Both the position numbers and the translations under genes were made by a program. Positions 26,467 through 36,173 of a DNA stretch of 64,000 nucleotides are shown in pieces. This DNA comes from Candidatus Gemmiger faecavium (GTDB lineage: Bacteria; Bacillota; Clostridia; Oscillospirales; Ruminococcaceae): assembly GCA_019114415.1 (NCBI GenBank), contig DXFO01000040.1:95870-159869 (forward strand). The letters are read 5' to 3'. Below the pieces are notes generated by a model. That model was not told the DNA's origin. It saw nothing but the letters and a program-made list of their open reading frames with translations, and made no database searches. Position 1 is the first letter of the stretch. Each line of letters opens with the position of its first letter.

Positions 26467-28650
26467 ATGGAAAACGAAGAATTCGGCATTGCACCCCAGC
26501 CGGTCGGGCAGGAAATCCCCGACACGGATGCCGGGGCAGCTCCGGATGACGCACAGGATGCGCAGCCGGCGGAAGCTGTGCCCGCCCGCAAGACCCCCTT
26601 TGCCCGTTTCAAAGGCTCTTTTGGCCGCCGCGGGGAAAACCCCAAGGGCGGCAACTGGTTTGCCCGGCACAAAAAGCTCACGGTGCTGCTGGTCATTGTG
26701 GTGATCGCCGCCGTGGTGATCAACCGCATGATGGCCGCGGCGGTCCCGGCTTCGGGGACTACCTACCAGTACGTGCGCACCACCACGCTGACCAAGACCA
26801 GCCTGGAAGATTCGGTCACCGTTACCGGAACCGTGGCGTCGGGCAGCGAGGCCAGCGTCACCGTGGCGGACAACGCCAAGACCTACAAAGTAGCGTCCGT
26901 TGAGGTGGAAGTGGGCGACGAGGTGCAGGCCGGTGACGTGATCTGCACCCTGGATACCTCCGACCTGGAAAAGCAGATCGAAAGCGCGGAACTTTCCTAC
27001 AGCGACACGCTGCAGTCGGCCCAGACGACCTATGACCGTGCACTGGAAAGCTATGAGGTCGCCGCCGTCAAGCATGAAAACAACCTGATCGATCTGCAGG
27101 AGAACATCACCAAGGCGGATGAAAACCTGACCAAGGCACAGGAAAATCTGGACAGCGCAAAGTCCTCCCGTGACTCGGCCCAGAACACCGTCAACAGCTG
27201 CCAGAACACCGTCAACTCGCTGCAGTCGGCCTACAATGCGGCCCAGGGCATTTCCAGCTATGTCTCCAGCTATGACATGGCCGCCGACGCCCTGAACAAC
27301 GCTGCCGCGGCTCTGGACAGTGCCTACCAGAACTACACCACCGCTTACATGAATTATACCGGCGCCGCCGACAAGGAGGCCGCCAAGCCCGCCCTGGAAC
27401 AGGCGGTCCGGGCTTTGCAGAGCGCCTGGGATGCCTACGGCAGCGGCACCATCGATACCACCACCAATGCCAGCATCAGCGCAACCAACCAGCGCACCGT
27501 CACCGGGACCATTGCGCCGGACGTAGCCAGCGTAAACAGCCAGCTGAACGGAACCGGCCTGTCTCTGAATGCCCCCACTGTTGATACCCTTATCAGCACT
27601 TTCAACACCGCGGCCGGCGCATTGCTGACCCAGGAAGGCGCCGTGACCAGCGGAACCGGCATGACCTATCAGCAGGTCATTGACACCTACAACCAGGCCC
27701 AGAGCCAGCTCACCGCCGCAAAGTCGGCGCTGACCCAGGCGGAGACCGCCATCACCACCGCCCAGACCCAGGTGGAGACCGCTGAAAGCCAGGTGGAGAG
27801 CGCCCACGACGCCTATGACACCGAGAAGAACTCCACCACCCTGACCACGGCATGGCAGCAGGTGGAGGATGCCGAGACCCGGCTGGAACAGGCAAAGCGC
27901 GTTCCCGACACCCTGCAGACCCTGCGGGATACCCTGGAGGACTGCACCCTGACCGCTACCATGAGCGGCACCATCACCGAGCTCAACGCCACGGTGGGCT
28001 CCGCCTGCACCGGCACGGTGGCCACCATCCAGAACACCGACGGCCTGACCGTGGAGGTCACCATCTCGGCCAACGACGTGGCCGACGTCAAGACCGGCAT
28101 GGAGTGCTACATCACCAGCGACTCCACCGGCGACACCCGCATCAAGGGCACCCTGACCCAGATCGATCCCGTTGCCAATGAGCAGGGGACTTTCGGGGCC
28201 AAGGTCAAGGTGGATACGGCGGACAGCGGCCTGCTCATCGGCATTCAGGCCCAGGTGGAGATCCTGAAGAGCGTTACCGACAATGTTTTTGTGGTGCCCA
28301 TCGACGCGGTGGCTACCGCGGAGGACGGCTCCAGCTATGTCTACCGCAAGACCGGCGGCGAGGGCGTGGACATGACCTTTGAACAGGTCACCGTCACCAC
28401 CGGCGAGTCCAACGACTATTACGTGGAGATCTCGGGGGATAATCTGGCGGAAGGCGACGTCATCCGCTCTACCGCCGATCTGAGCGAGGGCATTGACACC
28501 GCCACCATCGACACCGATTCCCAGATGATGGTCACCATGGGCGGCATGGACGGCGCACCTGCCGAGGCTTCCGCCCGGATGCCCGCCGGCGGCGGGGAAG
28601 GCGGCCGCGGCGGCGGTGCCGTGGCCGTGGCGCCCGGCGGAGGCATGTGA
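26467..28650 (+). CDS. periplasmic-adaptor-like membrane fusion protein (HlyD/MFP family)
   Basis: Single TM, EVGDEVQAGDVICTLDTSDLEKQI lipoyl-like half motif, long coiled coil, C-terminal barrel region, Gly-rich tail. Confidence 0.9.
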   Translation: MENEEFGIAPQPVGQEIPDTDAGAAPDDAQDAQPAEAVPARKTPFARFKGSFGRRGENPKGGNWFARHKKLTVLLVIVVIAAVVINRMMAAAVPASGTTYQYVRTTTLTKTSLEDSVTVTGTVASGSEASVTVADNAKTYKVASVEVEVGDEVQAGDVICTLDTSDLEKQIESAELSYSDTLQSAQTTYDRALESYEVAAVKHENNLIDLQENITKADENLTKAQENLDSAKSSRDSAQNTVNSCQNTVNSLQSAYNAAQGISSYVSSYDMAADALNNAAAALDSAYQNYTTAYMNYTGAADKEAAKPALEQAVRALQSAWDAYGSGTIDTTTNASISATNQRTVTGTIAPDVASVNSQLNGTGLSLNAPTVDTLISTFNTAAGALLTQEGAVTSGTGMTYQQVIDTYNQAQSQLTAAKSALTQAETAITTAQTQVETAESQVESAHDAYDTEKNSTTLTTAWQQVEDAETRLEQAKRVPDTLQTLRDTLEDCTLTATMSGTITELNATVGSACTGTVATIQNTDGLTVEVTISANDVADVKTGMECYITSDSTGDTRIKGTLTQIDPVANEQGTFGAKVKVDTADSGLLIGIQAQVEILKSVTDNVFVVPIDAVATAEDGSSYVYRKTGGEGVDMTFEQVTVTTGESNDYYVEISGDNLAEGDVIRSTADLSEGIDTATIDTDSQMMVTMGGMDGAPAEASARMPAGGGEGGRGGGAVAVAPGGGM

Positions 28651-28651
28651 T

Positions 28652-29401
28652 ATGGCAGAACATGACCGTACCTCTGTCCGCACCCCGCAGCGGCGTCTGC
28701 TCATCGACATGCAGGACATCCACAAGAGCTTTTACATCGGCAAACCCAACGAGCTGGAGATCCTGCACGGCATCGACCTGAAAGTCTGGGAAGGGGAATT
28801 TGTGGCCATTGTGGGCGAGTCCGGTTCGGGCAAGTCCACCCTGATGAACATCATCGGTGTGCTGGACAAACCCACCTCCGGACGCTATACCCTGAACGGC
28901 GTGGACATCCATGCCGCCGCCGACAACGAACTGGCTGTCATCCGCAACCGTCAGATCGGCTTTGTGTTCCAGACCTACAACCTCATTGCCCGCCAGACGG
29001 CGCTGAAAAATGTGGAACTGCCCATGCTCTATGCGGGGGTCCCCGGCGGGGAGCGCACCCGCCGCGCCACCGAGTGGCTGCGCCGGGTGGGCATGGCCGA
29101 ACGGATGCGCCACCAGCCCAACGAGTTGTCCGGCGGCCAGAAGCAGCGCGTTGCCATTGCCCGGGCCATGGTCAACGACCCGGCCATCATTCTGGCCGAC
29201 GAGCCCACCGGCGCCCTGGACAGCCAGACCAGCCGGGTGGTCATGGACCTGTTCCATGAGATGAATGAAAAGTATCACAAGACCATTGTGCTCATCACCC
29301 ACAACCAGACCCTGGCCGAGGAATGCCAGCGGGTGCTGACCCTGCTGGACGGCAAGATCATTGCGGAGAGAAAGGGGAGTGGCCGGCGTGGGGTTCTTTG
29401 A
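28652..29401 (+). CDS. ABC transporter ATP-binding protein (MacB/LolD type)
   Basis: [58 protein letters not shown]. Confidence 0.95.
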   Translation: MAEHDRTSVRTPQRRLLIDMQDIHKSFYIGKPNELEILHGIDLKVWEGEFVAIVGESGSGKSTLMNIIGVLDKPTSGRYTLNGVDIHAAADNELAVIRNRQIGFVFQTYNLIARQTALKNVELPMLYAGVPGGERTRRATEWLRRVGMAERMRHQPNELSGGQKQRVAIARAMVNDPAIILADEPTGALDSQTSRVVMDLFHEMNEKYHKTIVLITHNQTLAEECQRVLTLLDGKIIAERKGSGRRGVL

Positions 29402-30692
29402 AAATATCTCGCTGGCCCTTGCCAGCCTGCGGGGCAACAAGCTGCGCAGCCTTCTCACCATGCTGGGCATCATCATCGGTATTGCGGCGGTCATTGCCAT
29501 CGAGACCATCGGCGGCAGCATGACCGGCGCAGTCACCGATTCCATGAGCGGCATGGGCGTCAACAACATCACCGTCAGCCTGACCCAGAAAAGCAGCGAC
29601 GACGAGATGGGAACCACCGCCATGGACGTTACCCTGCGCTGGTTCATGGACTCCACCCCCTCGGACGAGGACCTGATGACCGACGAAATGATCGAGGAAT
29701 ATCAGGCAGCCTTCCCCGACAAGGTGTCTGCCATCCAAAAGACGGTGTCGGTGGGACAGGCCACCCTGCAAAAATACGGCGATGCCGACACCACCATCAC
29801 CGCCAGCGTCAGCGGCGCCAACCGCGCCGTGCTGGACGGCATTGCCGACGACACCCCGCTCCTGACCGGCCGCTGGCTCAACGACGGGGACGGCGACCGC
29901 CGCATCTGCAACGTTTCCAGCAAGTTCGTGGAGCAGACCATGGGCTGCTCCGACGCCGAGGCGGTGGGCCGCAGCGTCACCCTGACCATCAACGAAATGC
30001 CCTACACCTTCTATGTGGCGGGGGTGTATGAGTACGACGACAGCAGCAGCTACATGTTCGGCAGCATCGACGACGACAGCATCCAGACCACGGTCTATAT
30101 CCCCATGGACACGGCCCGGGCCATCACCTCCTCGTCGGACGGCTACCAGAGCTTTACTGTGGTGGTGGCGGACGGCGTGGACATGACCGAATTTGTCTCC
30201 ACCACCGGTTCCTTCTTTGCGTCCTACTACACCCGCAACGATACATGGACGGTGGAAGCCACCAGCCTTTCCTCCCTCATTGAGGAGATGACCAGCATTC
30301 TGGATACCATGAGCCTGGGCATCTCGGCCATTGCGGCCATCTCGCTGCTGGTGGGCGGCATCGGCGTCATGAACATCATGACTGTCTCGGTCACCGAGCG
30401 CACCCGGGAGATCGGTACCCGCAAGGCCCTGGGCGCGCCCAGTTCGGCCATCCGTCTGCAGTTCATCACCGAGTCCATGGTGCTGTGCCTTATCGGCGGC
30501 ATCATCGGCGTTTCCCTGGGCATTGCCCTGGGAGCAGCTCTGGCGTCGGCGGTGGGCTTTGCGGCCAAACCGGATATTTCGTCTATCGTCATTGCCGTGG
30601 GCTTCAGTATGGGCATCGGCCTGTTCTTCGGCTACTATCCCGCCAATAAGGCGGCCAAGATGGACCCCATCGAGGCTCTGCGCTACGAATAA
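29388..30692 (+). CDS. ABC transporter permease (MacB/FtsX type)
   Basis: [30 protein letters not shown] and C-terminal [32 protein letters not shown] start inferred from SD aaaggggag. Confidence 0.92.
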   Translation: MGFFENISLALASLRGNKLRSLLTMLGIIIGIAAVIAIETIGGSMTGAVTDSMSGMGVNNITVSLTQKSSDDEMGTTAMDVTLRWFMDSTPSDEDLMTDEMIEEYQAAFPDKVSAIQKTVSVGQATLQKYGDADTTITASVSGANRAVLDGIADDTPLLTGRWLNDGDGDRRICNVSSKFVEQTMGCSDAEAVGRSVTLTINEMPYTFYVAGVYEYDDSSSYMFGSIDDDSIQTTVYIPMDTARAITSSSDGYQSFTVVVADGVDMTEFVSTTGSFFASYYTRNDTWTVEATSLSSLIEEMTSILDTMSLGISAIAAISLLVGGIGVMNIMTVSVTERTREIGTRKALGAPSSAIRLQFITESMVLCLIGGIIGVSLGIALGAALASAVGFAAKPDISSIVIAVGFSMGIGLFFGYYPANKAAKMDPIEALRYE

Positions 30693-30711
30693 GCCGTATC
30701 AAAAATCCTTT

Positions 30712-30755
30712 CCGCCGGACAAAACGCATCTGCCGTTTTGCCCGGCGGCTTTTTT
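30712..30755 (+). terminator. terminator of efflux operon
   Basis: gccggacaaaacg catctgc cgttttgcccggcggctttttt. Confidence 0.85.
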
Positions 30756-30866
30756 GCGGAAATTTGCGTCAACGGCTTTGCCTCCGGCCCCATTGCGGCG
30801 GGGACAGACGGATGCTATACTGTTATTGTCGGGCTCGGCCCGAAGGAAGAGGGATCTGGAAAGAGA

Positions 30867-32246
30867 ATGGAAAAAACAGTTGAGATCCAGCAGGAAAAGT
30901 TGTTCACCAACCAGAAACTGCTGCAGCTTTTGTGGCCGCTCGTCATTGAGCAGGCCCTGTCGGTGCTGGTGGGCATGGCGGATACCGTCATGGTCTCCAG
31001 CGTAGGTGAGGCAGCCATCTCCGGCGTTTCGCTGGTGGACATGATCAACAACCTGATGTTCAACATTTTCGCGGCCCTGGCCACCGGCGGCGCCGTGGTG
31101 ACCAGCCAGTTTCTGGGCGCACGCCAGAAAGACGACGCCTGCCGCAGCGCCGGGCAGCTGGTGACCCTCAGCGCCGTGCTGGGCGTGGCGGTCATGGCGG
31201 TCTGCCTGGGCTTTTCCCATGGGCTGCTGCGGCTGTTCTTCGGCCGCATTGACGACGACGTTATGAACGCCGCCCTGACCTATTTCTTCATCACGGGGCT
31301 TTCTTACCCCTTCCTGGCGATGTACAACGCCGGTGCGGCTATTTTCCGCTCGGTGGGCAACAGTGCGGTGTCCATGCGGGTCAGCGTTCTGATGAACATC
31401 ATCAACGTCTGCGGCAATGCCCTGTGCATCTACGTGCTGCATATGGGCGTGGAAGGTGTGGCGGTGCCCACCCTGATCTCCCGTGTGGTGGGGGCGGTGC
31501 TCATCCTGCGCATGACTACCCGGTATGACAATCCCGCCCGGGTCACCTGGGACGGCGTGCGCCGCTTCCGGCCCCGCATGGTCCGCAACATCCTGTACAT
31601 CGGCATCCCCTCGGCCATGGAAAACAGCCTGTTCCAGCTGGGCCGGGTGCTGGTGGTCAGTATGATCTCCGGCTTCGGTACGGTGCATATCTCGGCCAAT
31701 GCCGTGGCCAACAACCTGGATAGTGTGGGCTGCATCGTGGGTCAGGCCATGGGCCTTGCCATGATCTCGGTGGTGGGCCGCTGCATCGGCGCGGGCAGCC
31801 CCGATCAGGCGATCTATTACACCAAAAAACTGTTGCTGTGGGATTACATTGCCCAGGGCCTGACCAACGCGGTGATCATTCTGGCGCTGCCGGTCTTTCT
31901 GGGCATGTATACCCTTTCACCGGAAACGGCGGAACTGTCCCGCATCCTGGTGCTCATCCACTGCGGCTGCGGCATCGTGCTGTGGCCGGCGGCCTTTGTG
32001 CTGCCCAACGCCCTGCGCGCCGCCAACGATGTCCGCTTTACCATGCTGACGTCCATTTTGTCCATGGCCATCTGGCGGCTGGGATTTTCCTATATCCTCT
32101 GCGTCAACATGGAATGGGGTGCTCTGGGTGTCTGGATCGCCATGGTGGTGGACTGGGTCTGCCGCGTACTTTGCTTTGTCATCCGCTTTGCCAGCGGAAA
32201 ATGGAAACGCCGCGCCGTGCCTGCCCAAAGTGCAGCAAAGGCGTGA
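30867..32246 (+). CDS. MATE family efflux transporter
   Basis: LLWPLVIEQALSVLVGMADTVMVSSVGEAAISGVSL, 12-TM-like ORF. Confidence 0.93.
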   Translation: MEKTVEIQQEKLFTNQKLLQLLWPLVIEQALSVLVGMADTVMVSSVGEAAISGVSLVDMINNLMFNIFAALATGGAVVTSQFLGARQKDDACRSAGQLVTLSAVLGVAVMAVCLGFSHGLLRLFFGRIDDDVMNAALTYFFITGLSYPFLAMYNAGAAIFRSVGNSAVSMRVSVLMNIINVCGNALCIYVLHMGVEGVAVPTLISRVVGAVLILRMTTRYDNPARVTWDGVRRFRPRMVRNILYIGIPSAMENSLFQLGRVLVVSMISGFGTVHISANAVANNLDSVGCIVGQAMGLAMISVVGRCIGAGSPDQAIYYTKKLLLWDYIAQGLTNAVIILALPVFLGMYTLSPETAELSRILVLIHCGCGIVLWPAAFVLPNALRAANDVRFTMLTSILSMAIWRLGFSYILCVNMEWGALGVWIAMVVDWVCRVLCFVIRFASGKWKRRAVPAQSAAKA

Positions 32247-32264
32247 CGGGAGAGGAATATTACT

Positions 32265-33020
32265 ATGAAACTGATCAGCTGGAATGTCAACGGCCTGCGT
32301 GCCTGCCTGAAAAAGGGCTTTGCCGAGGCCTTTGACCAACTGAACGCCGACGCTTTCTGCATCCAGGAGACCAAGATGCAGCCGGGCCAGGCGGATTTTG
32401 CCCCGGAGGGCTACACCGAGTACATCTACTCGGCGGAGAAGAAGGGTTATTCCGGCACGGCGGTGTGGACCAAACAGCAGCCGCTGTCGGTGAACTACGG
32501 CATCGGCGTGGAGGAGCACAGCCACGAGGGCCGGGCCATCACCCTGGAATACCCCGGCTTTTACCTGGTCAACGTCTATGTCCCCAACGCCCAAGAGGGC
32601 CTGGCCCGCATCGACTACCGTATGCGGTGGGAGGATGACCTGCGTGCCTACCTGCTGGAGCTGGACGCCAAAAAGCCGGTGGTTCTCTGCGGGGACCTGA
32701 ACGTCGCCCATCAGGAGATCGACCTGAAGAACCCCGGACCCAACCGGGGCGCGGCAGGCTTTTCCGACCAGGAGCGCGGCAAGATGACCGAGCTGCTGGC
32801 CGCCGGATTTACCGACAGCTTCCGCTATCTGCACCCCGACGTGACCGGGGCGTACAGCTGGTGGAGCATGCGGTTCAAGGCCCGGGAGCGCAACGCCGGA
32901 TGGCGTATCGACTATTTTGTCGTTTCCAACCGTGCGGCGGACAAGATCCGGGAGGCATCCATCCTGCCCGACATCTACGGCTCCGACCACTGCCCGGTGC
33001 TTCTGGACATCGACCTTTAA
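32265..33020 (+). CDS. xth: exodeoxyribonuclease III
   Basis: MKLISWNVNGLRACLKKGF, CIQETKM, GDLNVAHQEIDL, GSDHCPVLLDID. Confidence 0.95.
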   Translation: MKLISWNVNGLRACLKKGFAEAFDQLNADAFCIQETKMQPGQADFAPEGYTEYIYSAEKKGYSGTAVWTKQQPLSVNYGIGVEEHSHEGRAITLEYPGFYLVNVYVPNAQEGLARIDYRMRWEDDLRAYLLELDAKKPVVLCGDLNVAHQEIDLKNPGPNRGAAGFSDQERGKMTELLAAGFTDSFRYLHPDVTGAYSWWSMRFKARERNAGWRIDYFVVSNRAADKIREASILPDIYGSDHCPVLLDIDL

Positions 33021-33063
33021 TACGGTACAGACACACCGGCCCGAGGCCGGATGCCCACGCGGC

Positions 33064-33087
33064 GTCCGGCTGACAGCCGGTTTTGTT
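33064..33087 (+). terminator. terminator downstream of xth
   Basis: CCGGCT gac AGCCGG ttttgttt. Confidence 0.6.
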
Positions 33088-33269
33088 TGCGGCTTTCCGC
33101 CGGCCTTGCAGAGGCGAAAGGGCGGGAAAAGCGGCAGGAAAACTTTTCCTGAAAAAAATGCAAAAAAATCGGGCGCGGATGCAAAATCCCGGGCCGCCCA
33201 TTCGTACTATGGACAGAAGGCGCCGCTGCGGAGGGCCCTTCCAAAGGGCCCGATATCACGCAGAGGGGG

Positions 33270-33800
33270 GTGTGCCGGCTGAACAACGAACAATTTGCCG
33301 ATTTGATGCGGCAGTATCAAAGGCTTATCTATACCGTATGTTATCAGTTTGTGCACGACCCTCACACCGCCGAGGATCTGACGCAGGACACCTTTTTATC
33401 GGCGTACAGCTACATTGACCGGTGCGATCCGGCCTACTACAAGCAATGGCTGGTGCGGGTGGCCACCAACAAATGCAAGGACCACCTGAAAAGCGCCTGG
33501 GTGCGCCGGGTGCAGGCCCAGGAGGACGATCAGCTGCCCGAACCCCGGGGCACGCCGCCCGGCGAAGCCCGCAGTCCCGAGGAAGCGATCATCGTCCGGG
33601 ACGAGACCGAGCAGCTGCGGCAGATGATCCGCACCCTGCGGGAACCTTACGGAAGCGTGGCGACCATGTATCTGCTGGAACAGAAACCCGTCCCGGTCAT
33701 TGCCCAGGCGCTGGGCAGGCCGGAAAAGACGGTACAGAACCAGATCTTCCGCGCGAAAGTCATTTTGCGCAGACAAATTGAGGAAAGGAGGCAGACGTGA
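33270..33800 (+). CDS. ECF-type RNA polymerase sigma factor
   Basis: Region 2 (YQFVHDPHTAEDLTQDTFLSAYSYIDR) and region 4 (YLLEQKPVPVIAQALGRPEKTVQNQIFRAKVILRRQIE). Confidence 0.92.
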   Translation: MCRLNNEQFADLMRQYQRLIYTVCYQFVHDPHTAEDLTQDTFLSAYSYIDRCDPAYYKQWLVRVATNKCKDHLKSAWVRRVQAQEDDQLPEPRGTPPGEARSPEEAIIVRDETEQLRQMIRTLREPYGSVATMYLLEQKPVPVIAQALGRPEKTVQNQIFRAKVILRRQIEERRQT

Positions 33801-34366
33801 TGCAGAACTCTCTGGTACCCTTTGACAACAATAACCTGTTTGACCGCAATGGTCATCTGACCGGCATGGGGCTGGACGCCATGCAGAACGGCACCCTGGA
33901 TGAACTGGGCAGCCTGGAAGCGGCGGAACACATCAGCTTCTGCAACGCCTGCCTCAGCCGCTACACCAACTGGCTGGAAGCCATGCCGGAAAGGCTCCTG
34001 TCCCCGGCCAACGACCTGATCCCGCAGGTCCAGAACCTGATGCGGATGCGCTCCATCCGGATCATGACCAACCGGTATATCTCGGTGGCGGCCGCCGTGA
34101 TCCTGGCCTTTGCCCTGTGGTCTTTCGGGGCGTTCAACATTTCCGGCGGCAGGGCGCAGAGCCAGGCCGACCGCCTGTCCGAAGGCCCCCGGTTCAGCAT
34201 CAGCCAGGGCATCAACGGGGCGTTCGGTGCAGTCAGCAGATCCATCAACGACCTGCTGAACGATCTGCAGGCTTACGCACAGAGCGGGCTGGCCCAGCTG
34301 GCAGAGCCCGGCCACAATACCAACGATACCAACAACGGCGGGCAGAAATCCGCCAAGGGGGAGTAA
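33800..34366 (+). CDS. putative zinc-finger anti-sigma factor
   Basis: HISFCNAC (H-x3-C-x2-C ZAS-like), single TM (YISVAAAVILAFALWSFGAF), directly downstream of the ECF sigma gene. Confidence 0.75.
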   Translation: MQNSLVPFDNNNLFDRNGHLTGMGLDAMQNGTLDELGSLEAAEHISFCNACLSRYTNWLEAMPERLLSPANDLIPQVQNLMRMRSIRIMTNRYISVAAAVILAFALWSFGAFNISGGRAQSQADRLSEGPRFSISQGINGAFGAVSRSINDLLNDLQAYAQSGLAQLAEPGHNTNDTNNGGQKSAKGE

Positions 34367-34369
34367 ACC

Positions 34370-35062
34370 ATGAAGAAAAACGGATTTTTGACTTTCTGCT
34401 TTGCCTGTATCCCCGGCGCGGGGCAGATGTACTACGGATATATGAAGCGCGGCCTGTCGCTCATCACGCTGTTTTGCGTGGGCGTCGGCCTGGGCGCCCT
34501 CATCGGGCCGCTGGTGGTCGTGTGCCCCATCGTCTGGATGTACAGCTTTTTTGACACCTACGACCTGATCCGCCACCTGACCAGCGGGGCCCCCAAACCC
34601 GACTCGCTGCTGCTGTTTGAAAACCTGGATACCCTGCGGGGCATCTTCCCCTCCGGCAACCGGGTGCTGGGCTGGATCATGATCGGCCTGGGCGTCTGGG
34701 CTTTGTACAGCAGCATCATTGAACCCATCCTGTATAACCTGCTGTCCTGGTATTTCGTCAACATGGTGCCCACTATTGTGGTGGCGGCGCTGCTCATTGC
34801 CGGCGGCTTCTGGCTGCTGGGCGGCAAGCGGGGCCGTTCCGGCGGGTATATGCCCCCGGATGATATCCCTCCCTATCCCGGCGGAGACTGGAACAACGCC
34901 GGCAATATGGGGGATGCCGATATCCCCGGTTTTTCCGGTATGCCGGATGAAAACCTGAACAACGGCAGCGCGCCCCGCTGGCCCCGCGCCGGGCTCCACA
35001 ACTCCGCCCCGGAGCAGGATGCGCCCCGGACGGACGCCGATGACGAGACTCAGACCCACTGA
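34370..35062 (+). CDS. TM2-like multi-TM membrane protein
   Basis: CIPGAGQMYYGYMKRGLSLITLF; disordered Pro/Gly/Asp-rich tail. Confidence 0.7.
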   Translation: MKKNGFLTFCFACIPGAGQMYYGYMKRGLSLITLFCVGVGLGALIGPLVVVCPIVWMYSFFDTYDLIRHLTSGAPKPDSLLLFENLDTLRGIFPSGNRVLGWIMIGLGVWALYSSIIEPILYNLLSWYFVNMVPTIVVAALLIAGGFWLLGGKRGRSGGYMPPDDIPPYPGGDWNNAGNMGDADIPGFSGMPDENLNNGSAPRWPRAGLHNSAPEQDAPRTDADDETQTH

Positions 35063-35085
35063 TCTGCAGGGAGGAATATAGTACA

Positions 35086-36027
35086 ATGGAACAGCAAACT
35101 CATCAGGCCGCGCCCAATCCGGCGCAGGCCGGGCATGGTGCGCCCAAAAACTCCGGCCGCGTCCGCCGCGTGGGGACTGTGGCTTTTGCGGTAACGCTGA
35201 TCGTCGTGGGCGTGCTCATGCTGGTAAACGCCTTTGTGCCGGGATTCGATCTTCTGGAAGTTTTGAAATTCTCGCCCGTCATTCTCATTATCCTGGGCAT
35301 TGAAGTGCTGGTCTACTCCGCCCGGCCGGGTGTCGTCCTGAAATACGATTTCCTGAGCATGTTCGTCTGCTTTGTGCTTGTGGTGGGGGCAGCCGGCGCT
35401 ACCGTGGCCAGCGCTTTGATGGAAGGCTACGGCCCCACCCACGAATATACCGAGCTGCGCCTGAAAAAGGAACTGGAACAGCAGGCGCACGACGCGCTGT
35501 CGTCCCTGGAAACCATCCATGACGTGACGGTCAATGTGACGCTGCAGCGCTCCGTCTCCTCGGAAAACGCCCAGAATGCCACCATTACGGAGGCAGACGA
35601 TGTGTGGGCCTACGTCACCCTGAAAAACAACTACGATTCCCGCGAGGCTTTTGCCGCGGACTGCCGCCGTGTCATCGACGCGGCCGAGGCGGCGGGCCTG
35701 CCCTTTGACTCCTATACCTTTGACACCTTCTGGGCGCACAGCGATATGCCGGATTTCTCCCGCAGCTATTATCTCACTGTGGAAGGCATCTGGAGCCTGG
35801 ACCGCACGGCAGAGGAACTGGCCGTCGACGTGGACGAGGACATCTGGTATGCCGGCGATTGTTTTGACGGGGAAGCGGATCTGCAGAACTATCTGGACGA
35901 GTACGACCAGGAGCTGAGCGACCTGATGCCCTCCACCGCGGAAAGCGCCGATGCCGCGTCCGACAACGGCACGGACACCGGTGTGGATACCGGACGCGCG
36001 CCCACGGTGACCACCGAGAGCGCCTGA
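35086..36027 (+). CDS. membrane protein with LiaI/LiaF-type N-terminal TM pair
   Basis: RRVGTVAFAVTLIVVGVLMLVNAFVPGFDLLEVLKFSPVILIILGIEVLVYSAR. Confidence 0.7.
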   Translation: MEQQTHQAAPNPAQAGHGAPKNSGRVRRVGTVAFAVTLIVVGVLMLVNAFVPGFDLLEVLKFSPVILIILGIEVLVYSARPGVVLKYDFLSMFVCFVLVVGAAGATVASALMEGYGPTHEYTELRLKKELEQQAHDALSSLETIHDVTVNVTLQRSVSSENAQNATITEADDVWAYVTLKNNYDSREAFAADCRRVIDAAEAAGLPFDSYTFDTFWAHSDMPDFSRSYYLTVEGIWSLDRTAEELAVDVDEDIWYAGDCFDGEADLQNYLDEYDQELSDLMPSTAESADAASDNGTDTGVDTGRAPTVTTESA

Positions 36028-36078
36028 GCATACGGCACGGGACTACCCGTTTCCATACGAGCATTTTACACAAATTTT

Positions 36079-36120
36079 GCGGCACGCCCGTTGTTTTGGG
36101 GGCGTGCCGCATTGTTTTTG
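36079..36120 (+). terminator. terminator of ECF module
   Basis: GCGGCACGCCC gttgttttgg GGGCGTGCCGC attgttttt. Confidence 0.85.
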
Positions 36121-36173
36121 CTTCTGGGGGATGGTACAATATATTTTAGTATTGATCGTCAGGAGGAAACGGT

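Noticed and set aside
26215-28725. 836-aa minus-strand ORF opposite the MFP gene
   Set aside because: Shadow ORF antisense to a well-supported adaptor protein.
33270-33800. Housekeeping sigma factor
   Set aside because: Only regions 2 and 4 are present, so it is ECF-type.
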